A stretch of 64,000 nucleotides of DNA from contig NC_088782.1 in NCBI RefSeq assembly GCF_958450345.1, positions 6,457,501-6,521,500 on the forward strand, written 5' to 3'. The translations under genes were made by a program, and so were the position numbers. Each line of letters begins with the position of its first letter. Positions within the stretch are counted from its first letter, which is position 1. Shown here one piece after another: positions 10,451 through 23,500 of the stretch. Origin of the DNA: Calliphora vicina. Its lineage: Eukaryota > Arthropoda > Insecta > Diptera > Calliphoridae. A model generated the notes under the pieces. It was not told the DNA's origin. It saw only the letters and a list, made by a program, of their open reading frames with translations, and did not search any database.

Positions 10451-11440
10451 AATAACTAATAAATGCTTTACCTTTTTAACCGTTTCGAATCGGTAGCTAA
10501 TATTGCATTTTTGTTTATCTTTTTTTAGTTTTATTTATAAAGAGTTTGTGAATGAAACAGCTAATCTAGGAATCAGACATTCTTAAGGGTTTCAAAACAA
10601 ATACATAACTTGTCTAAACGATTATTGCACTTGAATAAGTTATTTTGTGGGTATTGATTGGAACTTTGGAGTCGGGCAATGGCAAATTATCAAATAGAAA
10701 TAAATAAATAAATAATTGATAATTAAACAAATACGCACGTAATTTGAGTGACATACATATAAACATGATTGAAAAAAATAACTTTAACAAAGAAAACAAA
10801 ACAAGTTTTTTTTTTAAACAAACCCTTCACCTCAGTTTCCTCCCAATTAAAGCACGTGAAAGCAAAAAATTGTGCATAATACTCCCACAAACACAAAGCT
10901 ACAAATGTACCTATATAGAATAAATTAAACTATATACTCTTGTATATAAATTGTATGCATATAAATAAATATTTGATTGCACGGGTAAGTATGTACTTAT
11001 TTACCTGTTTATTTAAATGTTTTAATAATAAACTGCTGTATTTCTGTTTTGTTTGCGATCGAAAATTTCGACTGTTGACAAACACTGCAACAGTATCGCA
11101 TATTATTGATATTTCTGTGTAGTATGGACTCTCGGAAATTGTTATACAAACACGATAGGGAAGACCCCAGAGAAACGTAACACAGCTGATATTTTAAACA
11201 AAATTATTGCAAATTATTTAAATAAATATTAAATGGCCCTTTAAGTACTTAGTAGATTTGCGTGCAAATTTAAATGTTCTGAAATATTAAAATAATATTT
11301 ATATAGAGACGGATATTTTGGAGGCCTTTATGCAGTTAAACTCACTTAATTATATTTAATGATCTCTCAAACGTTGCGTGACAGTTTAGAAATAAATAAT
11401 AATAATATTTGCATTGTTTTCATTACAACAATATTTACAG
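10451..11440. other. AT-rich DNA ending in a splice acceptor
   Basis: No gene or repeat is recognised. The last bases (TTCATTACAACAATATTTACAG, core ATATTTACAG, AG at 11439-11440) form a plausible acceptor for the exon at 11441. Confidence 0.35.
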
Positions 11441-11523
11441 CTGAAACCGTCTAAACTTTTGTGTGTGTTTATGGAAACTTATTAAGCAGCCGATTGCTGA
11501 GTGAATTGCTGCCTTTGGAAACT
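11441..11523 (+). promoter_or_regulatory. 5' UTR part of the first coding exon, with a four-codon upstream ORF
   Basis: Between the acceptor at 11440 and the transporter ATG lies an upstream ATG at 11471 that reads four codons to TAA (11483-11485). Such a short upstream frame could lower or tune translation of the main ORF. Whether the exon really begins at 11441 is not proven. Confidence 0.4.
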
Positions 11524-14500
11524 ATGAACGAACCTGTAAAGAATGGAAAAGATGCTGGTCATCAGCTGGAGTCTTCAACGTATGAACCGTAAGTTTATCA
11601 AAAAATTGTAGATACAATTAATAATTTTGTGGTTTAACATTGTTCCGCTCAATGGACAATTTTGTTAACTTTTATATTGCAATTTTAAAATAAGTATTTC
11701 AATTAAAGGTGTGTCTGTATATTGCGCAATTATAGAAATATTCGCACAGCTACACTTCCAGATACAAACAAAGTGCATACATTTACAAGTTGTTCTAGTT
11801 ATTTGCATTTTTTTATGTTTTTAGTACTTAAACAAGACTACTTGTTACTCATAATCCAATCACCAGCTACACCATTTCCAATTCACTTTGAGAATACTTC
11901 AATTCTAAATTAATCAAAATAAGCATTTTTACTGGAATTCAAGTTTAAAGCAAGTGTAATACAAGCCTTGAATTATAGTCTAGCAATTGAATTACAATTG
12001 TGTTACACTTTATTTCAATAACATTCTCCTGTAAAAAGGTAACATAAATTCAAATTCATTTGTTTGAAAAATATTTAATTTTTCAAATATTTTTGAAGTT
12101 TAAAACATAATTACATTTAGATTCAAGTGAAATTTCAACAAAATGTTCAAGTGCTGGAATTTTTGGGGCTTTGGTGCTTATTGGGATATATCAAACAATT
12201 TTAAAGTATTGTGAAATTTTTTGCTTTTTTGGATAATTTTTTTAAGAAAATGATAAATAATTCTTCGTTTTGCCTGCAAAAAAAACAACCTATGTTTAAT
12301 TTTTAGAAATTATTTTAGTTTGAACCTTATTCGTCGTATATTCAGTAACCAATATATTCCCTTATATTACTACTGATTGTCAAGTTATAACTAGGATCAT
12401 GTGGAAATTTCTATGGCTTTCATATAAAAATCAAACAGTTTTTTGACTCTACTGAATAGAATTTTAATTTCAATTCAGAATGCGAATTGAATAGCCTGAA
12501 ATGAAATTGGAAATGGTGTCTACTTAAATATAAACAGCTTAAGACTACAGCCAAGAACTAGGAAACTAATTTTTTAAACGAAACGGCCTTCAACTAATAT
12601 GGAAAGACATTTCATTCATCACCTCCATAGCTTTGCAGTTACATTATTAGTAGTCGTATACACAGAGAAAAATTTTATTATTACCCAGCAGTTAAGCAAG
12701 TAGTCAATGTATCCCTTACAGACAGGAATTATCACTAATGTCTGATCACTTGGCTGTCTCCAGTTTATATATTTTGGTCATTTGACTCTTTGTAGTTACT
12801 TTATACATCCCGTTTAATCTAGAGTGAAGACAATTGTCACTTAGGCGTCTCTAAGTAATCTAGAGTGTAGTCACTTTTAACGTTTATGTTGTACAATACT
12901 TTTGTGTAAGTGGGTTTTATACAAATTGTGTTGATATAATTCTCATACAGTTTATTTTCTTTTTACTTAAGTATACTGACAAGTGAATTGTCACTTTAGT
13001 GTCTCCAAGTAACCTAAACTGTAGTTACTTTAGACATTTATTTTGTAGTTCACTTTAAAAAGTAGTTATATTTGCCGCCTGAAGTAATCTATTGGGGAGT
13101 TTTTGAAGGATGTTTTATTTACAAACAATCGGTTATTGGACTGTCTATGGGAGATGTATTTTTAACTGACTATTTGGGGTCAATTAGCACCCGAACATGT
13201 TAAAACTAGTAAGAAAGTATGGTCGGTCAAGCCCGACCATATAATACCCTACATTAAGTAAATGAGCAAAAACATTTTTCTTTTAAAATATCAATAATTT
13301 ATATTTGTGAGCCTAATGTGCATAATGAGCTATGACCAATTATGGTCGTGTGATTTATGTCTATTTGAAAGTTATCTGTGTTGAATTTTATGTGTATACC
13401 AACATTTTTAAGAGATTTATGCTCGCTAAAGTGATTTTCGGAAACGGGCCTTACATGGGAGCTATGACTAATTATGGACTGATCGCTATGAAATTAGGTC
13501 ATGTTATTTATGTCTATATGAAAGTTGTTCGTGTTGAATTTTATGTGGTTACCAACATTTTGAAGAGATTTATGGTTGTTAAAGTGATTTTCGGCATCGG
13601 GCCTTATATGGGAGCTATGACTAATTATGGACCGATCATCATAAAATTAGGTGACATGATTTCCAAATATATAAAACTTATTTGGAGCGAAATTTGTGTA
13701 AATACCTATATGATTTAACCATTTATGACGGATAAAGTGCAATTTCGGGAGGACATTTGTATGGGGGCTAGGTGAAATAATGGACCGATTTCAGTCAGTT
13801 TCAATTGGTTCCGTCCTTGGGCCAAAAAAGTTATATGTACCAAATTTTATCGAAATATCTTCAAAATTTCGACCTCTACTCTGCGCACAAGTTTTACATG
13901 GACAGCCAGCCAGACGGACGGACGGACATCGTTTAATCGACTCAGAAATTGATTCTGAGTAGTTCGGCATACTAATATTTTTGGGCGTTACTAACATCTG
14001 CACAAATGCATTATACCCTCCCCACTATGGTGGTGTAGTCTATAAACAACTAGTTATATTGCTGATCAAGTAACCAGTTAGGTAGCTAGTAAGGTAAATG
14101 ATTCTATGTAACCGGTAGGTGAATTCAATTTGTTGACTACTTTGGACCAGCTAACGGACAGTCTCATTGTAATCATAAAAGGGTCCAAATAACTAGTCAC
14201 GTAGCTAGAATGTAACTAGTTGTCACCCAAAATCACTAGTTCGGTACAGTCTCCTAGAACTGCTGGGTAAAAATAAGCAGTTCTAGGAGTACATTCGTAT
14301 CTGAAAGTAATCAATTTCAATTTCTTTGTCAAGGGCTCTAAATAAAAGAGCTTTTATGATATGGGAAATATGATTAAAGGTATTTACAGACGACAATACA
14401 GAGCATTAATATTCGTCAAGAACTTATGTATTATAATACAATTTCATCATTTGAACAAAAATTTTATTAGATTTTCAATAATAAAACTAATTTTTTGTAA

Positions 14501-17500
14501 CGGTCGGTATTAAATTTTCATATAAAACGGGTATATATTAATTAATACAAATAAGGCAAACAATAAATGGGAAGAAAATAAATAAAATTTGCAGAAATTA
14601 TCAAAAGAATATTTTAAATACTACCGTATAAACAATAAATGTATTTTTCAAAATGATTTCTTGACAAATCGGATGATTTTAATAATATTTGGATTTTGAA
14701 AAGTATTAATACACAGCATTGTCGTCTGTAGATATCTTCAAATAAGTACTTAAACTAAACAGTTCACATTTAATTTTAAACGAGATAACACATCGACTAG
14801 TATATTTATTAATCAAAATTATAACATTAAATGGACATATAATAGAGAGATTTCAATTGAAAATAAACAAGTGAATGTGAAAAATTAATGAATTGACAAA
14901 ATAAGCGTGACCATAAATAATAACGCTTTATCCTTATTTGAATAAAAAACTATTAAATTTTTAATTCATAAAACGAATTCAACAAAATGTTCATTGTATT
15001 TTCACTCACTGTAAATTCAGTGTAAAATCCCCTGTTGCTTTTATTAAATCAAGATAATTTTAAATTGTTTTATATTTTTTGTTTTTTGTATTATTTATTT
15101 AACTCACAAGCTTTAATATTCACATACCATTTCACACTGACTTAATTCTTTGAAAAGATTAACATCTACAATAAACAAAAAATTAATTACATTTAAGCAA
15201 ACGCTTTAAATTTTATCTACATAAGTATTACAAAATGAAGAAATGTATTGTAAATAATCGAAAATACACCCATATTTAAACACTTTTACTGAAAACAATA
15301 TTTACGATTTAATTTCATTTGAATGGACACCATTTAACCAACGTTTACGGTTTACGTTTCAGCAATATTTGGTTATTTAAGAAAATGTGTCAAGCATTAG
15401 CATTATTTATTTACAAATATTTCCATTATTACAAAAATACATTTTCAGCGGGACTACCGTTATCGATTATTTTATAAATAATTTTTAATTGTCTGGAAAC
15501 CATTCCCAAAATTTTAGGAAACTAGAAACATTTTATTTAAAATTTACTTCAAAGGTTGGCAACCGTTACCCCTAAAATATGCTTTCAGCTCTAATACCGT
15601 TACCGCTAAGCTACCATTATCGAAATAACTGCAATTACTGTTACCGATATAATCACAAATACAGTTATTCTGTAAATAATTTTAAATTACGAATCTAAAC
15701 ATTTTCGATTTCAATAATTTATTGTATTGAAATTTTTGTGAACTTTAATAATCAGAAACTCTTTCTGAATCCATTAAACGATATCCGTCCGTCTGGCTGG
15801 CTGTTCATGTAAAACTTGGTCGCAATTTTGAAGATATTGCGATAAAATTTGAGACACACATTTTTTCGGCTAAATGACGATGTCTGTTGAAACTGGTTTA
15901 AATCGGTTCATTATTTCACCGAGACCCCACACAAATGTCCTCCCGAAATAGGACTTTATTGGACATAAATGTTTAATTTATATATGTATCTACTCAAATA
16001 TCGCTCCAAATAAGTTGTATATGTATGAATGTCACATCACCTAGTTTTATGATGATCGGTCTATAATTAGTCATAGCTCCCATATAAGACCAGTTTCCGA
16101 AAATCATTTTAACGAATATAAATCTCTTAAAAATGTTGGTATCCACATATTATTCAATAGATATACGTTTTTTATAGACATAAATCATACGACCTAATTG
16201 CATGGCGATCGTTCCATTATTAGACATAGCTGCCATATAAGGCCCACTTCAGAAAATATTCATAGTCATAGTATTTTATCCGCATATAGTGGGTTCATCA
16301 ATCGGAGTATTAAATAAAAATAATATTTATTTTAAACATGGTAAAACTCATATGTGTCTCTATCATATTATGGTTAACATGGTCATGATCATATTATGGT
16401 TATATCACAGCTACTATAACATTATAGTTCACAATCACATTATAGTTGAGCTGGAATCATAATATCGTTAATGATTACACCTGACCATAGTATTATCACC
16501 AATATCGTATCAAGTTATGTTTAGATAGGATTATTTTATGATAATTTAAAATGCTAAATAATACATATTATGGTTATATAAGAACCGTAATATAATTTAA
16601 CTACAATCATAAAATCCAATCGTAATATTTCGCTATGATCATAATAGAGATCACCACAACCATGTTTTTTCTTTGGCTGCATTTTGTCACTATAAATGAT
16701 GTAATTACTTTACACATAAATATGTCGATCCGTTCCATTTTGGAAACAGTAAGTTATGGTCAGCTAATCCAGCCTTTTATATATTTACACGATTGACTAT
16801 GAATAAATTCGTAATGAATGCTGTAGTGGAATAGTTAAGGCATCAAATTTAATTTGATTTTGAAAATTGAATTTAGATGCAATTCGTTTTAATCTTTTCA
16901 TGCAACTATTCGCTATTCATGTGGTAAGAATGCGGATACACGTAAGACTGAACTTTAACATTTAAAATTCGTAACCATTCTTAAGAATTGATGTTGTTTA
17001 TTCTTATAAAACAAAATTAAAATTGTTCTTTTTAACGTTTTTAGCATTCACTTTTGGTTTACTTGTGATCTATGATTGGCAATTAGCAATTGTTTTATTA
17101 ACAATTTTATATTTAGTTAAACACAAAATATTTGTATGTATGTTTAGAGATTGCGGTTTGTTAGCACAAAATTTGTGACGTTAATAAGTTTCTTATGATT
17201 TTAGTTTATTATCATTTCATTTGCATTTAATTTGTTTTTATTTATTTAAAATGATCTTAACTATTGTAGTTTTTAGCATAATTTTTATAACAAAATATTA
17301 TGACAAATCAACTGATAACATACCAACAACCACTCTACACTAATTAGATTAAGCAGTACACACCAAACGTTACTTATTAGTCTTATTAAATAATATAATT
17401 GGTTGATTCACAAGGTATCCTATCATGTCATATTGTCATAATGTTGTAATATTTCACAATGGTTTGAAAATGTTGTTATTGCCTTTCAAGCAAACAAATT

Positions 17501-20500
17501 TTCACAAATAATAATACTCTCTATGCTATGCAGAGACCTGCGCCGAACGCCTAAGTATCGGTTAAGCTGAGCCGCCGAGTCGTGAAATATTAGAACATTA
17601 TGATAATATGACATGCTAGGAGACCTTGTGAATCGGCCAAATACCATTAGAAAAATTTAAACAAATGTTATAAAAATTATAAATTTTTATTAACAATTTA
17701 TTGGCAAATGTTGTTTTATAAAAACAAAATATTTAAAAAAATATTAGCCAACAAAATAAACTTATACAATGTTTGTAACTTTTTTTGATAGGTTTAACAA
17801 TTATATAATTGCCACAAACAAATCAAATTTCATTTAAGTTATATTTCAGAGAGAGGAGTGTTTTTTAAACAAAGTAATCCATCACATTTAAACAGTTTAC
17901 TGTCTTATTTAGAGTTTGAAATAATTGCGAAACCAAACGTTAAAGGAATACGAAAGTTTTTAATTTTTAAATGTAAATTTTTATTGGATTAGTTCGGAAT
18001 TAACATACCGATCGATACACGATAAGACCACAATTATATTTTGAATACATGTTAACAATTCATCATTATTTATTTTGGCTAAAAGGTTTAATGCGATAAA
18101 CCGGTATTTATTAAAGAGAAACAAAAAATCAAAGCTCCATATGAATGTTTGTACAAATTTATACAATACTAATATAATAGATAATTAGTTTTATTTAATT
18201 TTAATACAATATTTGTAACTTTAAAATGAAGTTTATTTCGTTTTATAATAATAATCTGCATTACTTTCACTAAGTTAAAAAGATGAGACTGTTATTCCAA
18301 GGTTAGCTATCGATTCGATTATTTGCTGTTATTTCGAAACTGAAATTTTCGGTTTGACTTAAAAAAAAATTATAAATATGTGTGTGACAAATGTGGTATT
18401 GTGCTGATTTCTATCATCATAATATAGTTGGGCATGGTTACTGTAACCATTTCAATATTGTTACAAGTTTTTTAACTATATTATAGTCACAGTAACCATT
18501 TACATGATTGTGGTAACCATAATATGGTTAGTTTATGATTCACATGATTGTATCAACCATATATATGGTTACAGTAAACAAATATATGTTTATGACAACC
18601 ATTCATATGATGAAGAACTTATAATATTATGTTGCTCTCGGCTTAAAGCTTATCATAATCTGAGAACACATATTATGATAAAATTATTCATCATAAATAT
18701 GGTTGCCACAAATATATATTTGTTTACTGTAACCATATATATGGTTGATACAATCATGTGAATCATAAACTAACCATATTATGATTACCACAATCATGTA
18801 AATGGTTACTGTGACTATAATATAGTTAAAAAACTTGTAACAATATTGAAATGGTTACAGTAACCATGCCCAGTTATATTTTTTCTCTGCGTGTACATAT
18901 GTAATATTTAATAACTTCAAGTTATAAAGTAAAAAAATCTATTATTTTGTTGTCTGAGAATTATATTTTTCTTTTATACCAACACTTACTTTATTTTACT
19001 TAATGGCTTAAATCCAGTTTATATTTTTTTTGCATTCCTACAGCAGACTCTGTTTTCTTTTACGTTGAAAGCGAATTTGATTTGGGTTGTTCAGAAAAGA
19101 TTAGAACATTGTAGAAAAATTAACTAATTTAACTTAATGTCAATAAACTAAAAAGATGTATTGTTTATGCAAAAATATACAAAATTATTTTTCTTATACA
19201 TATATGTATGTATGTAGTATGGCCAAATGTATTAATTTACATACGTATGTACGTATGTTTTTTTTTTTTTTTTTGAATCTCTGCAACCAGATCTTATCGA
19301 ATAAATAGCAACACTAACAATACAGCAAAACAGCAACCTGTATGTTTAAATCTCAAAATAAATACAAACAAAAACAAACTAGAAAAATGTAAGAAAGTAT
19401 GGTCGGTCAAGTCCGAAAATATACCACCCTACACTGAGTAAATGAGCAAAAACTTTTTTCTTTTAAAATTTCAATACGCCAGTAGACTGAAATATATGTG
19501 GATACCAACATTTTTAAGAGATTTATGCTAGTAAAAGAGATTTCAGGAAGTGGGCATATATGAAAGCTATGACTAATTATGGACTGAACATTATAAAATT
19601 AGGTGAATTGACTTCCGTACATATAAAATTTATTTGGAGCGAAATTTTTGTAGATAAATGTTTATATTAAACAGTTATGACCGATAAAGTCCAATTTCGG
19701 GAGGACATCTGTATCGGGGCTAGGTTTCAGGTAGTTTCGACGATGCAATTGACTCAGAGTCTATCGCTATACTTTAAAATGGGTGTTATACTAATATTTT
19801 TGGGCGTACAAACATCAGCACACACGTTTAATACCCTGCCCACTATGTTGGTGTAGGGTATAAATACACGCAAACTAAAGAAACAAAAACTATTTATAAT
19901 GAATTTACTTACACTCAAAAAATCATGTGTGTACCAAATTTCATAATTTATTACGTTAACATGCAAGCAATCCCATTACAAAATTTACATGCACGCAGAT
20001 TGCACTATGAACCAGGAAGAGATTCTGAAATGAAAGTTATAACAAAAAGTTTGGTAATGTTTGGAGAAAAAATAATCAAAAAGAATTGAAAAACAAATTG
20101 TAATGAAAAATTAATAAACTATAACTCGAAAGCAAACATAATTTTTAACCAAAATGTAACCCAGATATATAAAGAGGGTCTCAGTAAGAATGAATTTTTT
20201 CATTAAAAAAATCATGTCTTTTTAAAGATAGTTTTGATTTTTTATTGGATTGTAAAGAAGCCATGTTCCAATTAAGTATGAAATAAAATTTCCGTCAAAT
20301 GGCCCCCACGGCTCTCATGACAGGACATTATTTTCCTTGACTTACTCACAGTATCTCACCGATGACGCGTTGGATGTCGGATTTGAGCCGAGGAATTGTT
20401 ACTGGTTTATTCGCATAAACCCGAGATTTCACAAAACCCCAAAGAAAAAAAACGCATGATCTTGGTGGACAACTGTATCTACGATTTACGTGGGTAGCTG

Positions 20501-23500
20501 CCGCAAGGTCCTAAACCGCCCGGTAGTCTTAATACCGTATAGAAATAATGCGCCTATCAAAGACATCGAGTGACTTGCAAGGAAACACTCAATTTGAAAA
20601 TTCATCGTTTATTGACTGCACAGATCAAAGCAAAAACCCATTGCTCGTCTGCTCAGGCTATTTCATCCCTGCCATCCATAGCTATCAAGTCAACTAACAA
20701 TCCCAGGACAATTATCAAAGCATGGCCGATCGATGGCCTCTGACTTCAGAAGTTCCCAGCTGTAAAAGTCAATGTAAGTGTTCTTATACCACACACTATT
20801 GACCTCGACCAAGAACCAAACCCAATGACCAGTACATCACGAATGATACTACCCCAATACGTTTCCTGATATATTTGGTGGCCCGAAATTTGTCACTAGC
20901 CCAAATATCAGTATTTGAACCAACGATCTTCTACCCGCTTAGGGTTTTAAACCACGCCACCACGTGCTCACCAAAGATTATACAGGACCGAAGTTCTGGG
21001 ACCATAGGATCCCCGTGGCACTAGATAAGACTCTAGTCATCTGCGAATTTAATAAATTAAATTCTTACCAGGAATGTGGTCCGTGCACCTCGGAGCCCCG
21101 CTCCATATTGAAGCATAACATCAAGGTGTGCAGCATACTCGCGTGCAGGTGGCGCCGTCTTGCTAAAACCACATGTCTTCCAGTTGAGGTCACAAGAACT
21201 TCGTTGTAATGTTCTGTAACAAACACGCAATTTCGGCCTCATCTTCAAAAAAGTAAGGCCCAATCACGCCGCTTTTCTCATGGATTGCATGAGGATTTTC
21301 TGAGCACTAAATTCGATCATTTTGTGTATTCCCGAAGCCATTCAGATCGAAATGCGCTTCATCGGAGAAGATGACTTTTTTTCGAAAAATTGGCATTGAC
21401 TTTAATTTGCTCCATTATCCATTGAACAAATTGCCGGCGCTTTCCATGGTCTGCTGGTTTGAGCTACTGAGTCATTTGAATTAAGTACGCATGAATTTAG
21501 TACTGCGAAGTGCTTCATGAAATTTGAAGTTGTTGAGAACGATGGCGTATTGATGTTTTCGTATTTTCGGCGACACACATTTACAGCAGCAATGTACTAA
21601 ATTTAAAAAGTGCACCCTTACTGAGACACCCTTTACAAAAAAGCCAATTTTTGTAACTTCTATTAGCACTAGAGATATAAAGACGAAGGTTTATGTAAAT
21701 TTGCATTTCTCTATCTTTCATTCCGAAATAAATTTTCGTGTAAATCAATTTTTTTTAAGGCTCCATATATCTTAATGACCCCGGAACCGAATCAATATAT
21801 CAGATATTCGTTCGAGAATTTTGGCAGTGAAAATCAGAAAAAACCAGTCCTTAAATGGCTGAGATATGAAAAAAAAGATATCTTTATTTTTCTCGATTTT
21901 TTAAAGTTGTTTTTACATATCTATTTCGACTAAGTACATATATTTATATCAAATGAAAGGTATTTCCCCTAAGATTTTCAATTTGTTAAGCATTTAAAAA
22001 AAATTAAAGATACAAATAATACAGGTCATATAGATTCGATGCATCATGGCTACAAAAATTGTAAAATTGTTCTATTCTAAGGATAGATTTAATAGGAACA
22101 AAATGCGATATCGATCATAAAAATCAAAAACGTTATATTAGCGATAACGATATTTTATGTTATTTAGGTAACTGTAATTTCGATTTGGCTTAAATTTATT
22201 ACAAACGCTAATTTGAATTATTTTTGTATCGGTATTTTGACATAACGCTATTTTAAGGATAATGGTATTTGCTGTTTATTCTATAAGTAGACAAAGGTGA
22301 AATGTAAAATAGAATAACGGTAACGGTATTATTGATTATTTCGGTAACGGTATTTTAGGGTGTAGGGTAACGATAGGCAAAATTGTTTGCAACAACGTTC
22401 AATCATTTGCGAAAATCTACCTCATTCTATTATACAATTTTGTGTGAGAGTAAAATTCATTCAAGCATTATAATAATCGCACAGAAAAACAAATCATTAT
22501 AAATAAATTTAAATACATTTGTTGTATTACTACAACACAAATACAATACAATAGAATACAGCAACAATAAAAAGTGTAAACAAAAAGAGCAAAAGCAAAC
22601 AAAAAAAATAAATAAAAATAAAGTTGTATCTATAGAAAAACGTGTTTTTTATTATGTTAGTACGTTTGTATGTCCGTCTGTCTGTCCGCCTGAGATTGTA
22701 ACAACGACAAGCTGTGGTATTGTGAAAGCGAAAGTGACGTACAGCTGGTTGATTAGGTTTGGCTGGCTGACTGGCTACTTGGCTGGTTGCTGGTAGTCTG
22801 GTTTAAAAGTCAGTTGTTTTGGTTGGGGATGTACCGTCATCATGCAACGAACTACTGTTACTTGCGATTGCAAAATATACTTTTAAATATTACGTTTCTT
22901 ATGACTCTAATACTTGCATTAAAGCAGAAGAAACTTAGTATGTAAAGCTTGATTTGACCTTGTATAAGGAATTTACCAATTTGATATTTTGTGGTGTTGC
23001 AGTTTTTTAATTGAATTTTAAAAATCCCTTTAACTAATTATTATTAACCTTATTTTTTCCGTTTTTTTTTTTTAGTGAAAAGTTTGTTGAGGAGGAACCT
23101 CTGAGTTGGAGATTTTGGCGTAAACGTCGTTATATAGTGGTTTTGTTGGCTTTCTTTGGTTTCTTCAATGTCTACTCGCTGCGTGTGAATTTAAGTGTGG
23201 CCATTGTGGCCATGACAGAGAATCGTACTGTTATCGATGAGAATGGCATTGAATCGTGGGAACAAGATTTCCCCTGGGATCCTAAGCAGAAGGGTCTCAT
23301 TTTAAGTTCATTCTTCTATGGCTACATATTGACACAGTTTATTGGCGGTTTTATTGGAGCTAAAATTGGTGGCAATTTGGTAAGTTGAAATAATTGCTTG
23401 ATATTTTAGTTTTTTTTCTGAATTTAATGTGATTTTTCTTGCAGGTATTTGGTATTGGTATCGGTACAACCGCCATTTTGACCTTATTCACACCCTTGGC

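Noticed and set aside
13332..13718. 128-codon reading frame
   Set aside because: It lies wholly inside an R2 repeat and exists because a ~150-bp block is duplicated. It has no protein features.
22801..22850. Alternative transporter promoter at TCAGTT (22810)
   Set aside because: The initiator-like word lacks a downstream element, and the only ATG after it closes within 12 codons.
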